NCBI RefSeq assembly: GCF_026157035.1
Contig: NZ_JANJZA010000001.1
Location: 289,001-353,000, forward strand
Origin: Sphingomicrobium nitratireducens
GTDB lineage: Bacteria > Pseudomonadota > Alphaproteobacteria > Sphingomonadales > Sphingomonadaceae
DNA: 64,000 nucleotides
Direction of reading: 5' to 3'
Both the position numbers and the translations under genes were made by a program. Below are positions 8,778-17,466 of this stretch, piece after piece (position 1 is the stretch's first letter; every line of letters begins with the position of its first letter). The notes under the pieces were generated by a model. That model made no database searches. It saw nothing but the letters and a program-made list of their open reading frames with translations, and was not told where the DNA came from.

Positions 8778-8824
8778 ACATTGGTGTAGATTGCTGCAAG
8801 ATTAACAGTTGCGCATCGCCACCG

Positions 8825-8850
8825 AAAAAACCGCCTAGTTCAAACGGCTT
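8825..8850 (-). terminator. Weak terminator downstream of lolA
   Basis: On the minus strand AAGCCG can pair with CGGTTT (one G-U pair) around an 11-base loop, running into a six-T tract directly after the lolA stop. The stem is short, so the call is tentative. Confidence 0.4.
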
Positions 8851-8858
8851 CGCGCCGC

Positions 8859-9476
8859 CTACTTGGGCTCGCGATAGGTGAAACGGCTGTCCGGCACGCC
8901 CGCATTGTAACGCTGTCCGTCGAGTTTCACGACGGTGCGCTTGTTCTGCGCGTCGATCGCGGTCCAGCCCTCGAGCTGGAGACCGGCGGGCGCGGCGGGG
9001 TTCTTGATGAAGGCGAGGATCAGTGTCCCGAATTCGGGACGACGCGCGTCGCGGGCGCGCACGATCACGATCCGCTCGTCCTTGGCAGGCACGATCTTGG
9101 CGATACGGTCGAGATCCGGATTGTCGTCGAGCAGGACGGCGAGCGGCGACTTGGCGATCTCCCAGCTCGACTTCTGGCCGACCTCGTAGTCGATGAAGTG
9201 GAGGTTCTTACCGTCCGCGACCATCAGCATGTTGGCCGCCTTGCCATAGTCGAAGCGGATCTTGCCCGGCCGCTTCATCGAGAGCGTGCCCGAAATGCTG
9301 CGGCGCTTGTTGTCGGTCTGGGTGAAGTGCGCGGTCATCGTACGCGTACTCGACAGGTGCTTTTCGACCTGAGTGATGGTGGCGTTGCTCGCGGCGAGCA
9401 CGGGCGCGGCGCTCGCGACCATGGCGACAGCGGCGACAGGCGCCAGGAAACGGGCAAAGGCCTTGCCGTTCAGCAT
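8859..9476 (-). CDS. lolA: Outer-membrane lipoprotein carrier protein LolA family
   Basis: 205 residues with a signal peptide of about 28 residues ending Pro-Val-Leu-Ala-Ala. LolA carries lipoproteins across the periplasm from LolCDE to the outer membrane. Family features are the early Met-Thr-Ala-His-Phe-Thr-Gln-Thr segment, Gly-Thr-Leu-Ser-Met-Lys-Arg-Pro-Gly-Lys-Ile-Arg-Phe-Asp-Tyr, and Asp-Gly-Lys-Asn-Leu-His-Phe-Ile-Asp-Tyr. It lies 98 bases downstream of ftsK on the same strand, the same neighbour pair as in many Proteobacteria. Confidence 0.9.
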   Translation of the reverse strand: MLNGKAFARFLAPVAAVAMVASAAPVLAASNATITQVEKHLSSTRTMTAHFTQTDNKRRSISGTLSMKRPGKIRFDYGKAANMLMVADGKNLHFIDYEVGQKSSWEIAKSPLAVLLDDNPDLDRIAKIVPAKDERIVIVRARDARRPEFGTLILAFIKNPAAPAGLQLEGWTAIDAQNKRTVVKLDGQRYNAGVPDSRFTYREPK

Positions 9477-9574
9477 GCAAAAACTCCTCGAAAACTCGTA
9501 TCTTTTCGACGCCAGCTTGGCGTGTCAGGCTTGAATGCGGACTGAACTGGCAAGTTCCCTCGCGTTCAGCCCGG

Positions 9575-11911
9575 TCAGACGGGATGCCCGTCCATGTCGA
9601 TCAACACCTCGCGGCGACCAACATGATCGGGCGCCCCGACAAGACCTTCCTTCTCCATCCGCTCGATCAGGCGCGCGGCGGTGTTGTAGCCGACCCGCAT
9701 CTGGCGCTGGAGGTAGGAGGTCGACGCCTTCTGGCTCTCCGCGACGATCTGCACAGCCTGGCGGAATTGCTGGGTCTCGGCATCGTCCTCGCCCAGCGGT
9801 TGGCCGTCGAACATGTAGCCGCCATCTTCGGGCTCCTCGGTAACCGCCTGGATATAATCGGGCTGGCCCTGTCCGCGCCAATGGTCGGCGACGAGGCGGA
9901 CTTCTTCGTCGGACACGAAGGGTCCGTGGACGCGGATGATCTGCTTGCCGCCGGGCATGTAGAGCATGTCGCCCTTGCCGAGCAGCTGTTCGGCGCCCTG
10001 TTCGCCCAGGATGGTGCGCGAATCGATCTTGCTGGTGACCTGGAAGCTAATGCGGGTCGGCAGGTTGGCCTTGATGACGCCGGTGATGACGTCGACCGAC
10101 GGGCGCTGCGTCGCCATGATCAGGTGGATGCCGGCCGCGCGCGCCTTCTGGGCGAGCCGCTGGATCAGGAATTCGACTTCCTTGCCCGCGGTCATCATCA
10201 GGTCGGCGAGCTCGTCGACCACCACCACGATCTGCGGCAGGATCTCGTAGTCGAGCTCCTCTGTCTCGTAGGTCGGCTGGCCGGTGTCGGCGTCGTAGCC
10301 GGTCTGCACCTTGCGCCCGAGCGGGTTGCCCTTGGCCTTCGCCTCGGCGACCTTCTTGTTGAAGCTCGCCAGCTGGCGCACCCCGAGGCTCGCCATCATG
10401 CGGTAGCGCTCCTCCATCTGCTCGACGGTCCATTTGAGCGCGCGCACCGCCTTGCCCGGCTCGGTCACCACGGGCGCGAGAAGGTGCGGGATATCCTCGT
10501 AGATCGACAGTTCGAGCATCTTGGGGTCGATCATGATGAGGCGGCATTCCTCGGGGCTCATGCGGTAGAGCAGCGAGAGGATCATACAGTTGAGGCCGAC
10601 CGACTTGCCCGAGCCGGTGGTGCCCGCGACGAGCAAATGCGGCATCGGCGCGAGATCGGCGATGACCGGGTCGCCCGAGATATTCTTCCCCAGGATGATG
10701 GGCAGCGCCATCTTCTGGTCGGCGAAGGCCTGGCTGCCGACCAGTTCGGACAGCGACACCATGTCGCGATCCTGGTTGGGCAGTTCGATGCCGATCACGC
10801 TGCGACCGGGGATGGTCGCAACGCGCGCGGATAGCGCGCTCATGTTGCGCGCGATATCGTCGGCCAGCTGGATCACGCGGCTCGCCTTGATCCCGCTCGC
10901 AGGTTCGAGCTCGTACATGGTGACGACCGGGCCCGGGCGCACCTCGACGATGTCGCCGCGCACGTGGAAATCCTCGAGCACGCTTTCGAGCAGGCGCGCA
11001 TTGCGCTCGAGCGCGGCGCGGTCGATCTGGTCGTGACCGTCCTCCGGCGGGGGAGCGAGAAGGTCGAGCGGGGGAAGCGCATAATTGTCGCCGAGCGCGA
11101 GGCTGGCCTGGCCGGGCGCCGGCTTGGCCTTGCCGCGCCCCTTGGCGGCATCGGCGCGCACCACGGGCCGCGCCGGCTCGGCGACGGCGACCTCGGGCTT
11201 CGAACGCGGCGGTTCGGCGACGCGTTGGTCGCGCGGCTTGCGCTTGAGACTGGCCGCGGCAGCGCGCGGCTCCGCGTCGGGATCGCGCGCCAGCCGGTCG
11301 GCCACCCACGCCTTTTCTTCCTCCCGCAAATCGAGTGCCTTGACGCCGACCGCCAGTCCCAGGATTGCGAAGATGGCGACCAGCGCGAACCCGATCGCCT
11401 GCTCGGCCGCCGCATCGCCGACCATTCCGACGAGGCCGTCGATCCCGGTCGCGCCCGCCATGCCGATGAGACCGCCATAGCCTGCGGGAAGGCCGCTGAC
11501 GGCGTCGCCCGCGAACAGGCCGATCCCGATCCCGACAAGGACCAGCGACAGCAGGGTCAGCCCGAACGATCGCTTCGCATGACCCGGCTGGGCAAGCCGC
11601 GCCATGCGCAGTCCGTTGATCGCCAGCACCGGAAGGGCGAGGATCGAGGCCAGCCCGAACAGGAGCAGGACGAGGTCGCTGACGTAGGCACCGACCCCGC
11701 CGATCCAGTTGGCAGGCGGTCCGCCGGCGGCGGTGGAGAAGGAGGCATCGGTCGAATCGTGCGTGGCCAGCGCGACGCCCAGCGCCAGCGTCCCCGCCAG
11801 CATGACGATCCCGGCCATCCGGCGCAGGAAGGCGCGCGCCGACGCTTTCAGGCTGTCGCGCCAGTCCGGCCCGATGTCGCGCTTGCGCGCGCGCTGTGCG
11901 GCGGTTGCCAT
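9575..11911 (-). CDS. ftsK: DNA translocase FtsK
   Basis: 778 residues from the ATG at 11911; ATGs at 11944 and 11947 are in-frame alternatives. The N-terminal part has four membrane segments, followed by a Pro/Ala/Lys/Arg-rich linker, the RecA-like motor with Walker A Gly-Thr-Thr-Gly-Ser-Gly-Lys-Ser and Walker B Val-Val-Val-Asp-Glu-Leu-Ala-Asp, and a C-terminal winged-helix gamma domain (Tyr-Leu-Gln-Arg-Gln-Met-Arg-Val-Gly-Tyr). FtsK pumps the chromosome terminus through the septum and activates XerCD. The gene is divergent from the UbiH-type gene. Confidence 0.96.
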   Translation of the reverse strand: MATAAQRARKRDIGPDWRDSLKASARAFLRRMAGIVMLAGTLALGVALATHDSTDASFSTAAGGPPANWIGGVGAYVSDLVLLLFGLASILALPVLAINGLRMARLAQPGHAKRSFGLTLLSLVLVGIGIGLFAGDAVSGLPAGYGGLIGMAGATGIDGLVGMVGDAAAEQAIGFALVAIFAILGLAVGVKALDLREEEKAWVADRLARDPDAEPRAAAASLKRKPRDQRVAEPPRSKPEVAVAEPARPVVRADAAKGRGKAKPAPGQASLALGDNYALPPLDLLAPPPEDGHDQIDRAALERNARLLESVLEDFHVRGDIVEVRPGPVVTMYELEPASGIKASRVIQLADDIARNMSALSARVATIPGRSVIGIELPNQDRDMVSLSELVGSQAFADQKMALPIILGKNISGDPVIADLAPMPHLLVAGTTGSGKSVGLNCMILSLLYRMSPEECRLIMIDPKMLELSIYEDIPHLLAPVVTEPGKAVRALKWTVEQMEERYRMMASLGVRQLASFNKKVAEAKAKGNPLGRKVQTGYDADTGQPTYETEELDYEILPQIVVVVDELADLMMTAGKEVEFLIQRLAQKARAAGIHLIMATQRPSVDVITGVIKANLPTRISFQVTSKIDSRTILGEQGAEQLLGKGDMLYMPGGKQIIRVHGPFVSDEEVRLVADHWRGQGQPDYIQAVTEEPEDGGYMFDGQPLGEDDAETQQFRQAVQIVAESQKASTSYLQRQMRVGYNTAARLIERMEKEGLVGAPDHVGRREVLIDMDGHPV

Positions 11912-12028
11912 CTCGTGTTCGTCCCTCCCGGTCTTCGCGCCCATCATGCCGCCCGGCGGACTCCCCGGTCAAGCGAATGGCGCGACTGCCATCTTTCCTC
12001 GTTGCGGGCGTGCCTCTATCGAGGGGAG

Positions 12029-13252
12029 ATGGAACAGACCGACGTCATCATTCTCGGCGGGGGGCTGGTCGGCCTCGCGCTGGCCGCCGCGCTCGACAGC
12101 GGAGGATTGCGCAGCGTGGTCATCGACCCTGCGGACCCGGCCCTGCGCAAGGACGCGAGTTTCGACGGGCGCACGACCGCCATCTCCTCCTCGACGCACC
12201 GCATGTTCGACGTCATCGGCATTTCCGACCACCTTCCCGAACCCGGCAGCCCGATCGAGAAGATCCAGGTCGCCGACGGGCTCCAGCCGGGCGGGCTGTG
12301 CTTCGATCCGAGCGAGGGGGAAGACGGCGAACCGCTCGGCTTCATGCACGAGAACCGCCACCTGCGCGCAGCGCTGCTGGCGCGGGCGGAAGCGGGCGCG
12401 AACATCACGCTAAAGTGGAAGTCGACCCCGACAAAAGTCGTGCGAGACGAGTTTCGCGCGGTGGTCACCCTGCAGGACGGTAGCATCGTCGCCGCGCCGC
12501 TGCTGGTCGGTGCTGAAGGACGCAACTCGCCGAGCCGCGAGGCGGCGGGCATCCGCATGGCGCGCTGGCAGTACGACCATGCCGCAATCGTCACCACCAT
12601 CCGCCACGAGCGCTCGCACGAGGGCGTGGCGTGGGAGATTTTCTATCCGTCCGGCCCGTTCGCGACGCTGCCGATGAACGATGACGCCAACGGCCACCGC
12701 TCGGCGATCGTCTGGTCGGTGCCACGCGAGGATGCGGAAGGCTATCTCGCGCTCAGCGACGCAGAATTCGCCGCCGAGGCTGTCGGCGCGATGGGTGGCT
12801 TTCTGGGCAAGGTCGAGATGATCGCGCCGCGCTCCTCCTATCCGCTCGGCTTTCACCATGCCGCACGCATGACCGACCGGCGGCTCGTCCTCGTCGGCGA
12901 TGCCGCGCACGCGATGCACCCGATCGCGGGACAGGGCGTCAATGTCGGCTATCGCGACGTGGCCGCGCTCGCACAGGTGCTGGTCGAAGGCGCGCGGCTG
13001 GGCATGGACCTGGGCGATTCCCAGCTTGCCGACCGCTACCAGCGCTGGCGGTCGCTCGACGTCATGATGGTGTCGATGGCGACCGACGGGCTCACACGGC
13101 TCTACGGCGTGCCGGGCAAGCTCGCCTCGAAGGTGCGCCGCTTCGGCATGGGCATGGTCGAGCGGATCGGCCCCTTGAAGAACCGGTTGATGGCCGAGGC
13201 GCGCGGCACCTCGGGCGACCTGCCGCTTCTCCTACGCGGGCTGCCGATCTAG
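12029..13252 (+). CDS. UbiH/UbiF/COQ6-family FAD-dependent hydroxylase
   Basis: 407 residues; the ATG follows GAGGGGAG. The Rossmann motif Gly-Gly-Gly-Leu-Val-Gly is at the N-terminus, Asp-Gly-Arg-Thr-Thr-Ala-Ile-Ser lies near residue 50, and the second FAD motif Val-Gly-Asp-Ala-Ala-His-Ala-Met-His-Pro-Ile-Ala-Gly-Gln-Gly appears near residue 290. These are the marks of ubiquinone-ring monooxygenases. Which ring carbon it hydroxylates cannot be told from sequence alone. Its end overlaps the convergent membrane-protein gene by 21 bases. Confidence 0.9.
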   Translation: MEQTDVIILGGGLVGLALAAALDSGGLRSVVIDPADPALRKDASFDGRTTAISSSTHRMFDVIGISDHLPEPGSPIEKIQVADGLQPGGLCFDPSEGEDGEPLGFMHENRHLRAALLARAEAGANITLKWKSTPTKVVRDEFRAVVTLQDGSIVAAPLLVGAEGRNSPSREAAGIRMARWQYDHAAIVTTIRHERSHEGVAWEIFYPSGPFATLPMNDDANGHRSAIVWSVPREDAEGYLALSDAEFAAEAVGAMGGFLGKVEMIAPRSSYPLGFHHAARMTDRRLVLVGDAAHAMHPIAGQGVNVGYRDVAALAQVLVEGARLGMDLGDSQLADRYQRWRSLDVMMVSMATDGLTRLYGVPGKLASKVRRFGMGMVERIGPLKNRLMAEARGTSGDLPLLLRGLPI

Positions 13253-13630
13253 TCCAACCAGCGCGCGGAAAGCGCCGCGATGCCACCAGGCGAGCGCGGC
13301 CCATCCGGCAAACCATGCGATCCCCCAGCCCGCGTTGCCGGTCAGCAGCAGGTGGAAGAAGAGTATGTAGGTGACGAACGGGGCGAGGATCGCGATCCCC
13401 AGCGGCGCGGTACGTGCGCGCAGCAGCATGAGACCGCCGATGACGAAGCACACGCCCGCGATCGGCCCCATGAAACTCGCGTTGACGGTGTCCATCAGCG
13501 CCTTGGCCTCGCCTTGGGAAGCGGGCGGTGCGACGCCTACGCCCCACAGCCGCATGGTCAGGCTCGACCCGCCCCAGAAGATGAACCAGGCGGCGTAGAG
13601 CCAGCGAAAGACGCGTTCAAAAAGTGCCAT
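13232..13630 (-). CDS. Small four-helix inner-membrane protein
   Basis: 132 residues with about four hydrophobic segments: near residues 8-28, 52-72, 78-98 and 100-118. The arrangement recalls DoxX-like or DUF4149-like small membrane proteins, but no diagnostic motif is seen and no function is assigned. It follows the LON-domain gene on the same strand with a 39-base gap and converges on the UbiH-type gene. Confidence 0.6.
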   Translation of the reverse strand: MALFERVFRWLYAAWFIFWGGSSLTMRLWGVGVAPPASQGEAKALMDTVNASFMGPIAGVCFVIGGLMLLRARTAPLGIAILAPFVTYILFFHLLLTGNAGWGIAWFAGWAALAWWHRGAFRALVGLDRQPA

Positions 13631-13669
13631 GATTGTCTCCCCCGGACGCCAGCATGGCGAAGGGGGACG

Positions 13670-14302
13670 CTATTGCAAGGTCTGGTCGCTGTCCGCGCCG
13701 CCGGGCGCTAGGCGCTGAAACTGCATCAGCTGGATGAGGAGCGACGCGCGGTCCGACAGGTCTTGCGATTCGAGCAGCGCCTGCTTGGCGCCGATGTCGA
13801 ACGGGGCGACCTGCGCGATCGCGTTGACCAGCGTCTCGTCGTCGAGCCGCCCGACCGATTCCCAATCGACCTCGAGCCCGAGCGCCCGGCCGAACGCGCG
13901 CGCCTCGTCCTCGACCGCGGCGCGCTGCGCGATGGCAAGCGGATCGGGGTCGCCGTCGTCGAAGGCAGCGAGGTCGACATCGGCCATGCGATAGGCCTCG
14001 TCGCTTTCCGCTTCGCGGATCATGCGGAACCGCTCGGTGCCCTGGAGGATGATGTTGTAGCGCCCGTCCTCGAGCTCCTCGACGCCGACGATCTCGCCGA
14101 GACAGCCGGCCTGGTGGAGCGGCGCGCCCTCGTCGGTGTGCTGGGGCTGGATCATCGCGATGCGGCGGTCGCCTTCCAGCGCATGCTCGACCATCTCGCG
14201 ATAGCGGTCCTCGAAGATGTGGAGCGGCAATTGCGCACGCGGGAACAGGAGCGCGCCGGCCAGCGGGAAGATCTTCACCCGTGCGGGACGCGACCCCATC
14301 AT
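13670..14302 (-). CDS. LON substrate-binding domain protein
   Basis: 210 residues from the ATG at 14302, which overlaps the thioredoxin-gene stop as ATGA. It contains only the N-terminal Lon substrate-recognition domain (Ile-Phe-Pro-Leu-Ala-Gly-Ala-Leu-Leu-Phe-Pro, then Leu-His-Ile-Phe-Glu-Asp-Arg-Tyr) and lacks the AAA+ and protease domains. Such stand-alone proteins are common in alphaproteobacteria, always near this thioredoxin-like gene; a role in protein quality control is plausible but unproven. Confidence 0.88.
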   Translation of the reverse strand: MMGSRPARVKIFPLAGALLFPRAQLPLHIFEDRYREMVEHALEGDRRIAMIQPQHTDEGAPLHQAGCLGEIVGVEELEDGRYNIILQGTERFRMIREAESDEAYRMADVDLAAFDDGDPDPLAIAQRAAVEDEARAFGRALGLEVDWESVGRLDDETLVNAIAQVAPFDIGAKQALLESQDLSDRASLLIQLMQFQRLAPGGADSDQTLQ

Positions 14303-15213
14303 GTGAATAGCAGCGCCGAGAGGCGGCGACGCTGGGCGCCCGACCACGGATCCTCGAGCCCGGAAGCCTCGAGCAGGGCGAGGAATTTCTGCCGCGCCGC
14401 GCCCTCGTTCCAGTCGCGGTCCCGCTTGACGATTTCGAGCAGCTGGTCGGCGGCGCCGTCGCGATCGCCCTTGGCCATCAGCGCCTTGGCGAGCTCGAAG
14501 CGCGCCGCGTGGTCGTCGGGCTCGGCCTCGATCCGCGCGACATAGGCCGATGTGTCGACCGCTTCCTCGCCCTCATCGGCGATGTCGAGCATCGCGCGGG
14601 CGCGGGTGACCGCGGGGTCGTTGGCAAGCTTCTCGTCGAGGGCATCGAGCAATGCGGTCGCCTCGTCGGCCTTTCCGGCGAGGAGCAATGCGCGGGCCAG
14701 TCCGCCGACGATCCTCGGGTTGCCCGGGTCCATCTCGATCAACTGCGCGAAAATGCCCGTCGCGCGCTCCCCGTCGCCGCCGTCGAGCACGTCCTCGCCC
14801 ATCGCGATCAGCGGCTCGACCTCGGCGGCGCGGTCCTGCGCTTCGCCCTTCACCGGCAACTGGCCGAGCATCTGGTCGAGCGCCTGGGAGATCTGGCCGG
14901 GGGTTCGATACTGGGTGAGGTCGGCGACTGGCTGGCCCTGGAACAGCGCGTAGACGGTCGGCACCGACTGGATGCGGAACTGCGCGGCGATGATCTTGTC
15001 GGTGTCGACGTCGATGCGCTTGAGGACCACGCCCTTGTCGGCATAGTCGGCGGCGACCTGGTCGAGGATCGGGGTCAGCTGCTTGCACGGGCCGCACCAC
15101 TCGGCGGTGAACTGGAGGATGACGAGGCTGTCCATCGACGGCTCGAGCACGTCGCGCTGAAACGCTTCGATCGCTTCGCGTTCCGCTTCGCTCATGCCCA
15201 GCTGTGCAACCAA
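14299..15213 (-). CDS. Thioredoxin-TPR co-chaperone (YbbN/CnoX-like)
   Basis: 304 residues if begun at the TTG at 15213, which has AAGGAG six bases upstream; an ATG at 15249 would add 12 residues. The N-terminal thioredoxin domain has an intact Trp-Cys-Gly-Pro-Cys-Lys active site, and the remaining 180 residues form TPR-like helical pairs, as in YbbN/CnoX, a holdase that passes clients to GroEL or DnaK. The gene heads a two-gene unit with the LON-domain protein. Confidence 0.87.
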   Translation of the reverse strand: MVAQLGMSEAEREAIEAFQRDVLEPSMDSLVILQFTAEWCGPCKQLTPILDQVAADYADKGVVLKRIDVDTDKIIAAQFRIQSVPTVYALFQGQPVADLTQYRTPGQISQALDQMLGQLPVKGEAQDRAAEVEPLIAMGEDVLDGGDGERATGIFAQLIEMDPGNPRIVGGLARALLLAGKADEATALLDALDEKLANDPAVTRARAMLDIADEGEEAVDTSAYVARIEAEPDDHAARFELAKALMAKGDRDGAADQLLEIVKRDRDWNEGAARQKFLALLEASGLEDPWSGAQRRRLSALLFT

Positions 15214-15292
15214 GTCCCGCTCCTTCGCCTGTCGTTTCGTGCCCTTCATATGGGGCAGCAGCCAAAAAGCACAAGCGCAGCCAAGAAGGGTC

Positions 15293-15321
15293 TTGCACGC
15301 ATGCACGCTCGCCGCTATCTG
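15293..15321 (+). promoter_or_regulatory. Promoter of tRNA-Gly
   Basis: TTGCAC (15293-15298) and TATCTG (15316-15321) are separated by exactly 17 bases and fit the housekeeping sigma-70 pattern. The predicted start would be near 15328, about 38 bases before the mature tRNA. Confidence 0.55.
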
Positions 15322-15365
15322 CCCCTCCACCCGACCGGGTCCACGCGAATCCGGTCCGCCAGTGA

Positions 15366-15440
15366 GCGGGCGTAGCTCAGGGGTAGAGCATCACCTTGCC
15401 AAGGTGAGGGTCGAGGGTTCGAATCCCTTCGCCCGCTCCA
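15366..15440 (+). tRNA. tRNA-Gly (anticodon GCC)
   Basis: A complete cloverleaf is visible. The acceptor arm GCGGGCG pairs with CGCCCGC. The D arm contains AGCTCAGGGGTAGAGC, the anticodon stem-loop has loop TTGCCAA with anticodon GCC, and the T arm has GGTTCGAATCC. CCA is encoded at 15438-15440. It lies 17 bases beyond the end of trpA. Confidence 0.97.
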
Positions 15441-15457
15441 TTTTTCCTTGCATTCGA

Positions 15458-16291
15458 TCAATTTGCACAGGCCTGCGCCTGTCTAGGTGCCCGTTTGGAT
15501 TTTGTTGCGGAGGCCAAGTCTTCGACGACTCGTTCGACGGCGACCGCATGGTCTCCGGACTTTGCCGCCGCCGCGACGATAGCGCTCCCGCTGATCACGC
15601 CTGCGGCGCCCGCGTCGAGGCTTGCGCGGACCTGTGCTGCCGTGCCGATGCCGAATCCCAGGACAGGCGGCGGGGCGCCGAGGGCGGCGAGCCGCTCGAA
15701 CAGGCGGGTATGGTCGAGTTCCATGTCGTCCTTCGCGCCCGTCACCCCCTTGCGCGCCACGCAATAGGTGTAGCCGCCCGCGAGCCGAGCGATGGCCGCG
15801 AGGGCTTGGTCGGGCGTATTGGGGGCCGCGATCAGGACCGGTGCGATGCCTGCGGCACGGATCGCAGCCGCAAAGGGCGCGGCCTCGAGCGAGGGGATGT
15901 CGGCGAGGAGCAGGCTGTCGACGCCCGCCTTCGCCAGTTCGCCCGCGAATTGCCCGACCCCGCGCGCGACCGCGATATTGGCGTAGGTGAGGATGCCGAT
16001 CGGGATGTCGGGATGGCGCGCGCGGATGGTCGCGATCACCTCGAGGCATTTGCTCGGCGTCGTCCCCGCGCCCAATGCGCGGCAAGCAGCCGCCTGGATG
16101 ACGGGTCCGTCGGCGACCGGGTCGGAGAAGGGAATACCGAGCTCGAGCATGTCCGCGCCGCCTGCGATCGCCGCCTCGATCATCGCCTCGCTGGCGCCAA
16201 GGTCGGGATCGCCGATCATCAGGAAGGCGCCGAACGCTCCGCGTCCCTCTTCGCGGCAGGCGGCGAACATGGCGTCATAGCGGCGGGTCAT
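15458..16291 (-). CDS. trpA: Tryptophan synthase alpha subunit
   Basis: 277 residues. It cleaves indole-3-glycerol phosphate and passes indole to TrpB. The catalytic acids are Glu50 (Leu-Glu-Leu-Gly) and Asp61 (Val-Ala-Asp-Gly-Pro). The local wording Leu-Gly-Ile-Pro-Phe-Ser-Asp-Pro and [10 protein letters not shown] resembles gammaproteobacterial TrpA more than the Leu-Gly-Met-Pro-Phe-Thr-Asp-Pro form usual in sphingomonads. The ATG overlaps the trpB stop as ATGA, and it is the last gene of the trp operon. Confidence 0.96.
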   Translation of the reverse strand: MTRRYDAMFAACREEGRGAFGAFLMIGDPDLGASEAMIEAAIAGGADMLELGIPFSDPVADGPVIQAAACRALGAGTTPSKCLEVIATIRARHPDIPIGILTYANIAVARGVGQFAGELAKAGVDSLLLADIPSLEAAPFAAAIRAAGIAPVLIAAPNTPDQALAAIARLAGGYTYCVARKGVTGAKDDMELDHTRLFERLAALGAPPPVLGFGIGTAAQVRASLDAGAAGVISGSAIVAAAAKSGDHAVAVERVVEDLASATKSKRAPRQAQACAN

Positions 16292-17466
16292 GCGCCGCCT
16301 CCCAGGAGCGCCTGCGCCTGCGCCATGTCCTTGTCGCCGCGCCCCGACAGGTTGACGAGAAGCACCAATTCCTTGCCCTCGCGTTCGGCCTGGTCCGCGA
16401 GCTTGAGCGCATGGGCCACCGCGTGCGCGCTTTCGAAGGCGGGAATGATCCCTTCGCGCCGCGCCAGAGTCCGGAACGCGTCGAGCGCTTCGCGGTCGGT
16501 GACCGGCACATAAGTGGCGCGGCCCGTCGCGGCGAGGTGCGCATGCTCGGGGCCGACCGCGGGGTAGTCGAGGCCCGCCGAGACCGAATGGCTGTCGACC
16601 ACTTGCCCGTCTTCGTCCTGCATCAGCATCGTGTGCGCGCCGTGGAGGATGCCGGGCTTGCCGTGCCCGATCGTCGCGCCGTCACGCCCCTTGCCGTCGC
16701 CGCCTGCCTCGCAGCCGATCAGCGCGACCTCGGCATCGGGCACGAATTCGGTGAAGATGCCGATCGCATTCGAGCCGCCGCCGACGCACGCGACGACCGC
16801 GTCGGGCAGGCGGCTCTCCATCGCGAGCATCTGTTCGCGCGCTTCCTTGCCGATCACCTTCTGGAAGTCGCGCACCAGCGTCGGGAAGGGATGCGGGCCC
16901 GCGACCGTGCCGAGCAGGTAATGCGTGTCCTCGAAACTCGCGGTCCAGTCGCGCAGCGCCTCGTTGACCGCGTCCTTGAGAGTGCGCCCGCCGCTTTCGA
17001 CCGGCACCACCTCGGCGCCCATCAGCTCCATGCGGAACACGTTGAGCTGCTGCCGCGCGACGTCCTCGGCGCCCATGTAGATGCGCGTCTCGAGCCCCAT
17101 CAGCGCGCCTGCCATCGCGGTCGCCACGCCATGTTGCCCCGCGCCCGTCTCGGCGATCAGCCGCAACTTGCCCATCCGTTTCGCCAGCAGCGCCTGCGCG
17201 AGCACCTGGTTGGTCTTGTGCGCGCCGCCGTGAAGCAGATCCTCGCGCTTCAGGTAGAGGCGCACCTTTTCGCTGCCGAGGTTGCGACAACGGGTCAGCG
17301 GGGTCGGGCGCCCGGCATAGGTGGTGAGGAGGTGCTCGAGTTCGGCGGCGAAGGCCGGGTCGGACTGCGCGTCGAGGAAGGCGGCTTCGAGCTGCTCGAG
17401 CGCGGGCAGCAGGATTTCGGGCACGAACGCGCCGCCGAAATCGCCGAAGCGGGTCTGCATCAACAT
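16288..17466 (-). CDS. trpB: Tryptophan synthase beta subunit
   Basis: 392 residues from the ATG at 17466, which has GGAGG eight bases upstream; a second ATG at 17460 overlaps the trpCF stop as TGATG. The PLP lysine is Lys84 in Gly-Ala-His-Lys-Thr-Asn, and Gly-Gly-Gly-Ser-Asn binds the cofactor phosphate. The opening [13 protein letters not shown] and the segment Glu-Thr-Gly-Ala-Gly-Gln-His-Gly resemble enterobacterial TrpB. It makes tryptophan from indole and serine. Confidence 0.96.
   Translation of the reverse strand: MLMQTRFGDFGGAFVPEILLPALEQLEAAFLDAQSDPAFAAELEHLLTTYAGRPTPLTRCRNLGSEKVRLYLKREDLLHGGAHKTNQVLAQALLAKRMGKLRLIAETGAGQHGVATAMAGALMGLETRIYMGAEDVARQQLNVFRMELMGAEVVPVESGGRTLKDAVNEALRDWTASFEDTHYLLGTVAGPHPFPTLVRDFQKVIGKEAREQMLAMESRLPDAVVACVGGGSNAIGIFTEFVPDAEVALIGCEAGGDGKGRDGATIGHGKPGILHGAHTMLMQDEDGQVVDSHSVSAGLDYPAVGPEHAHLAATGRATYVPVTDREALDAFRTLARREGIIPAFESAHAVAHALKLADQAEREGKELVLLVNLSGRGDKDMAQAQALLGGGA

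Noticed and set aside
8651-8790. FMN riboswitch, SRP RNA or tmRNA in the lolA-xthA gap.
   Set aside because: The FMN-element core, the SRP GGAAG tetraloop region and tmRNA tag codons are all missing. Only an unnamed structured RNA is supported.
15366-15440. tRNA-Gly as an integration site for the foreign-looking trp/his block.
   Set aside because: The block begins 17 bases from the tRNA end, but no copy of the tRNA 3' end was found at the far side (26972-27006) or near 20200, and there is no integrase gene.
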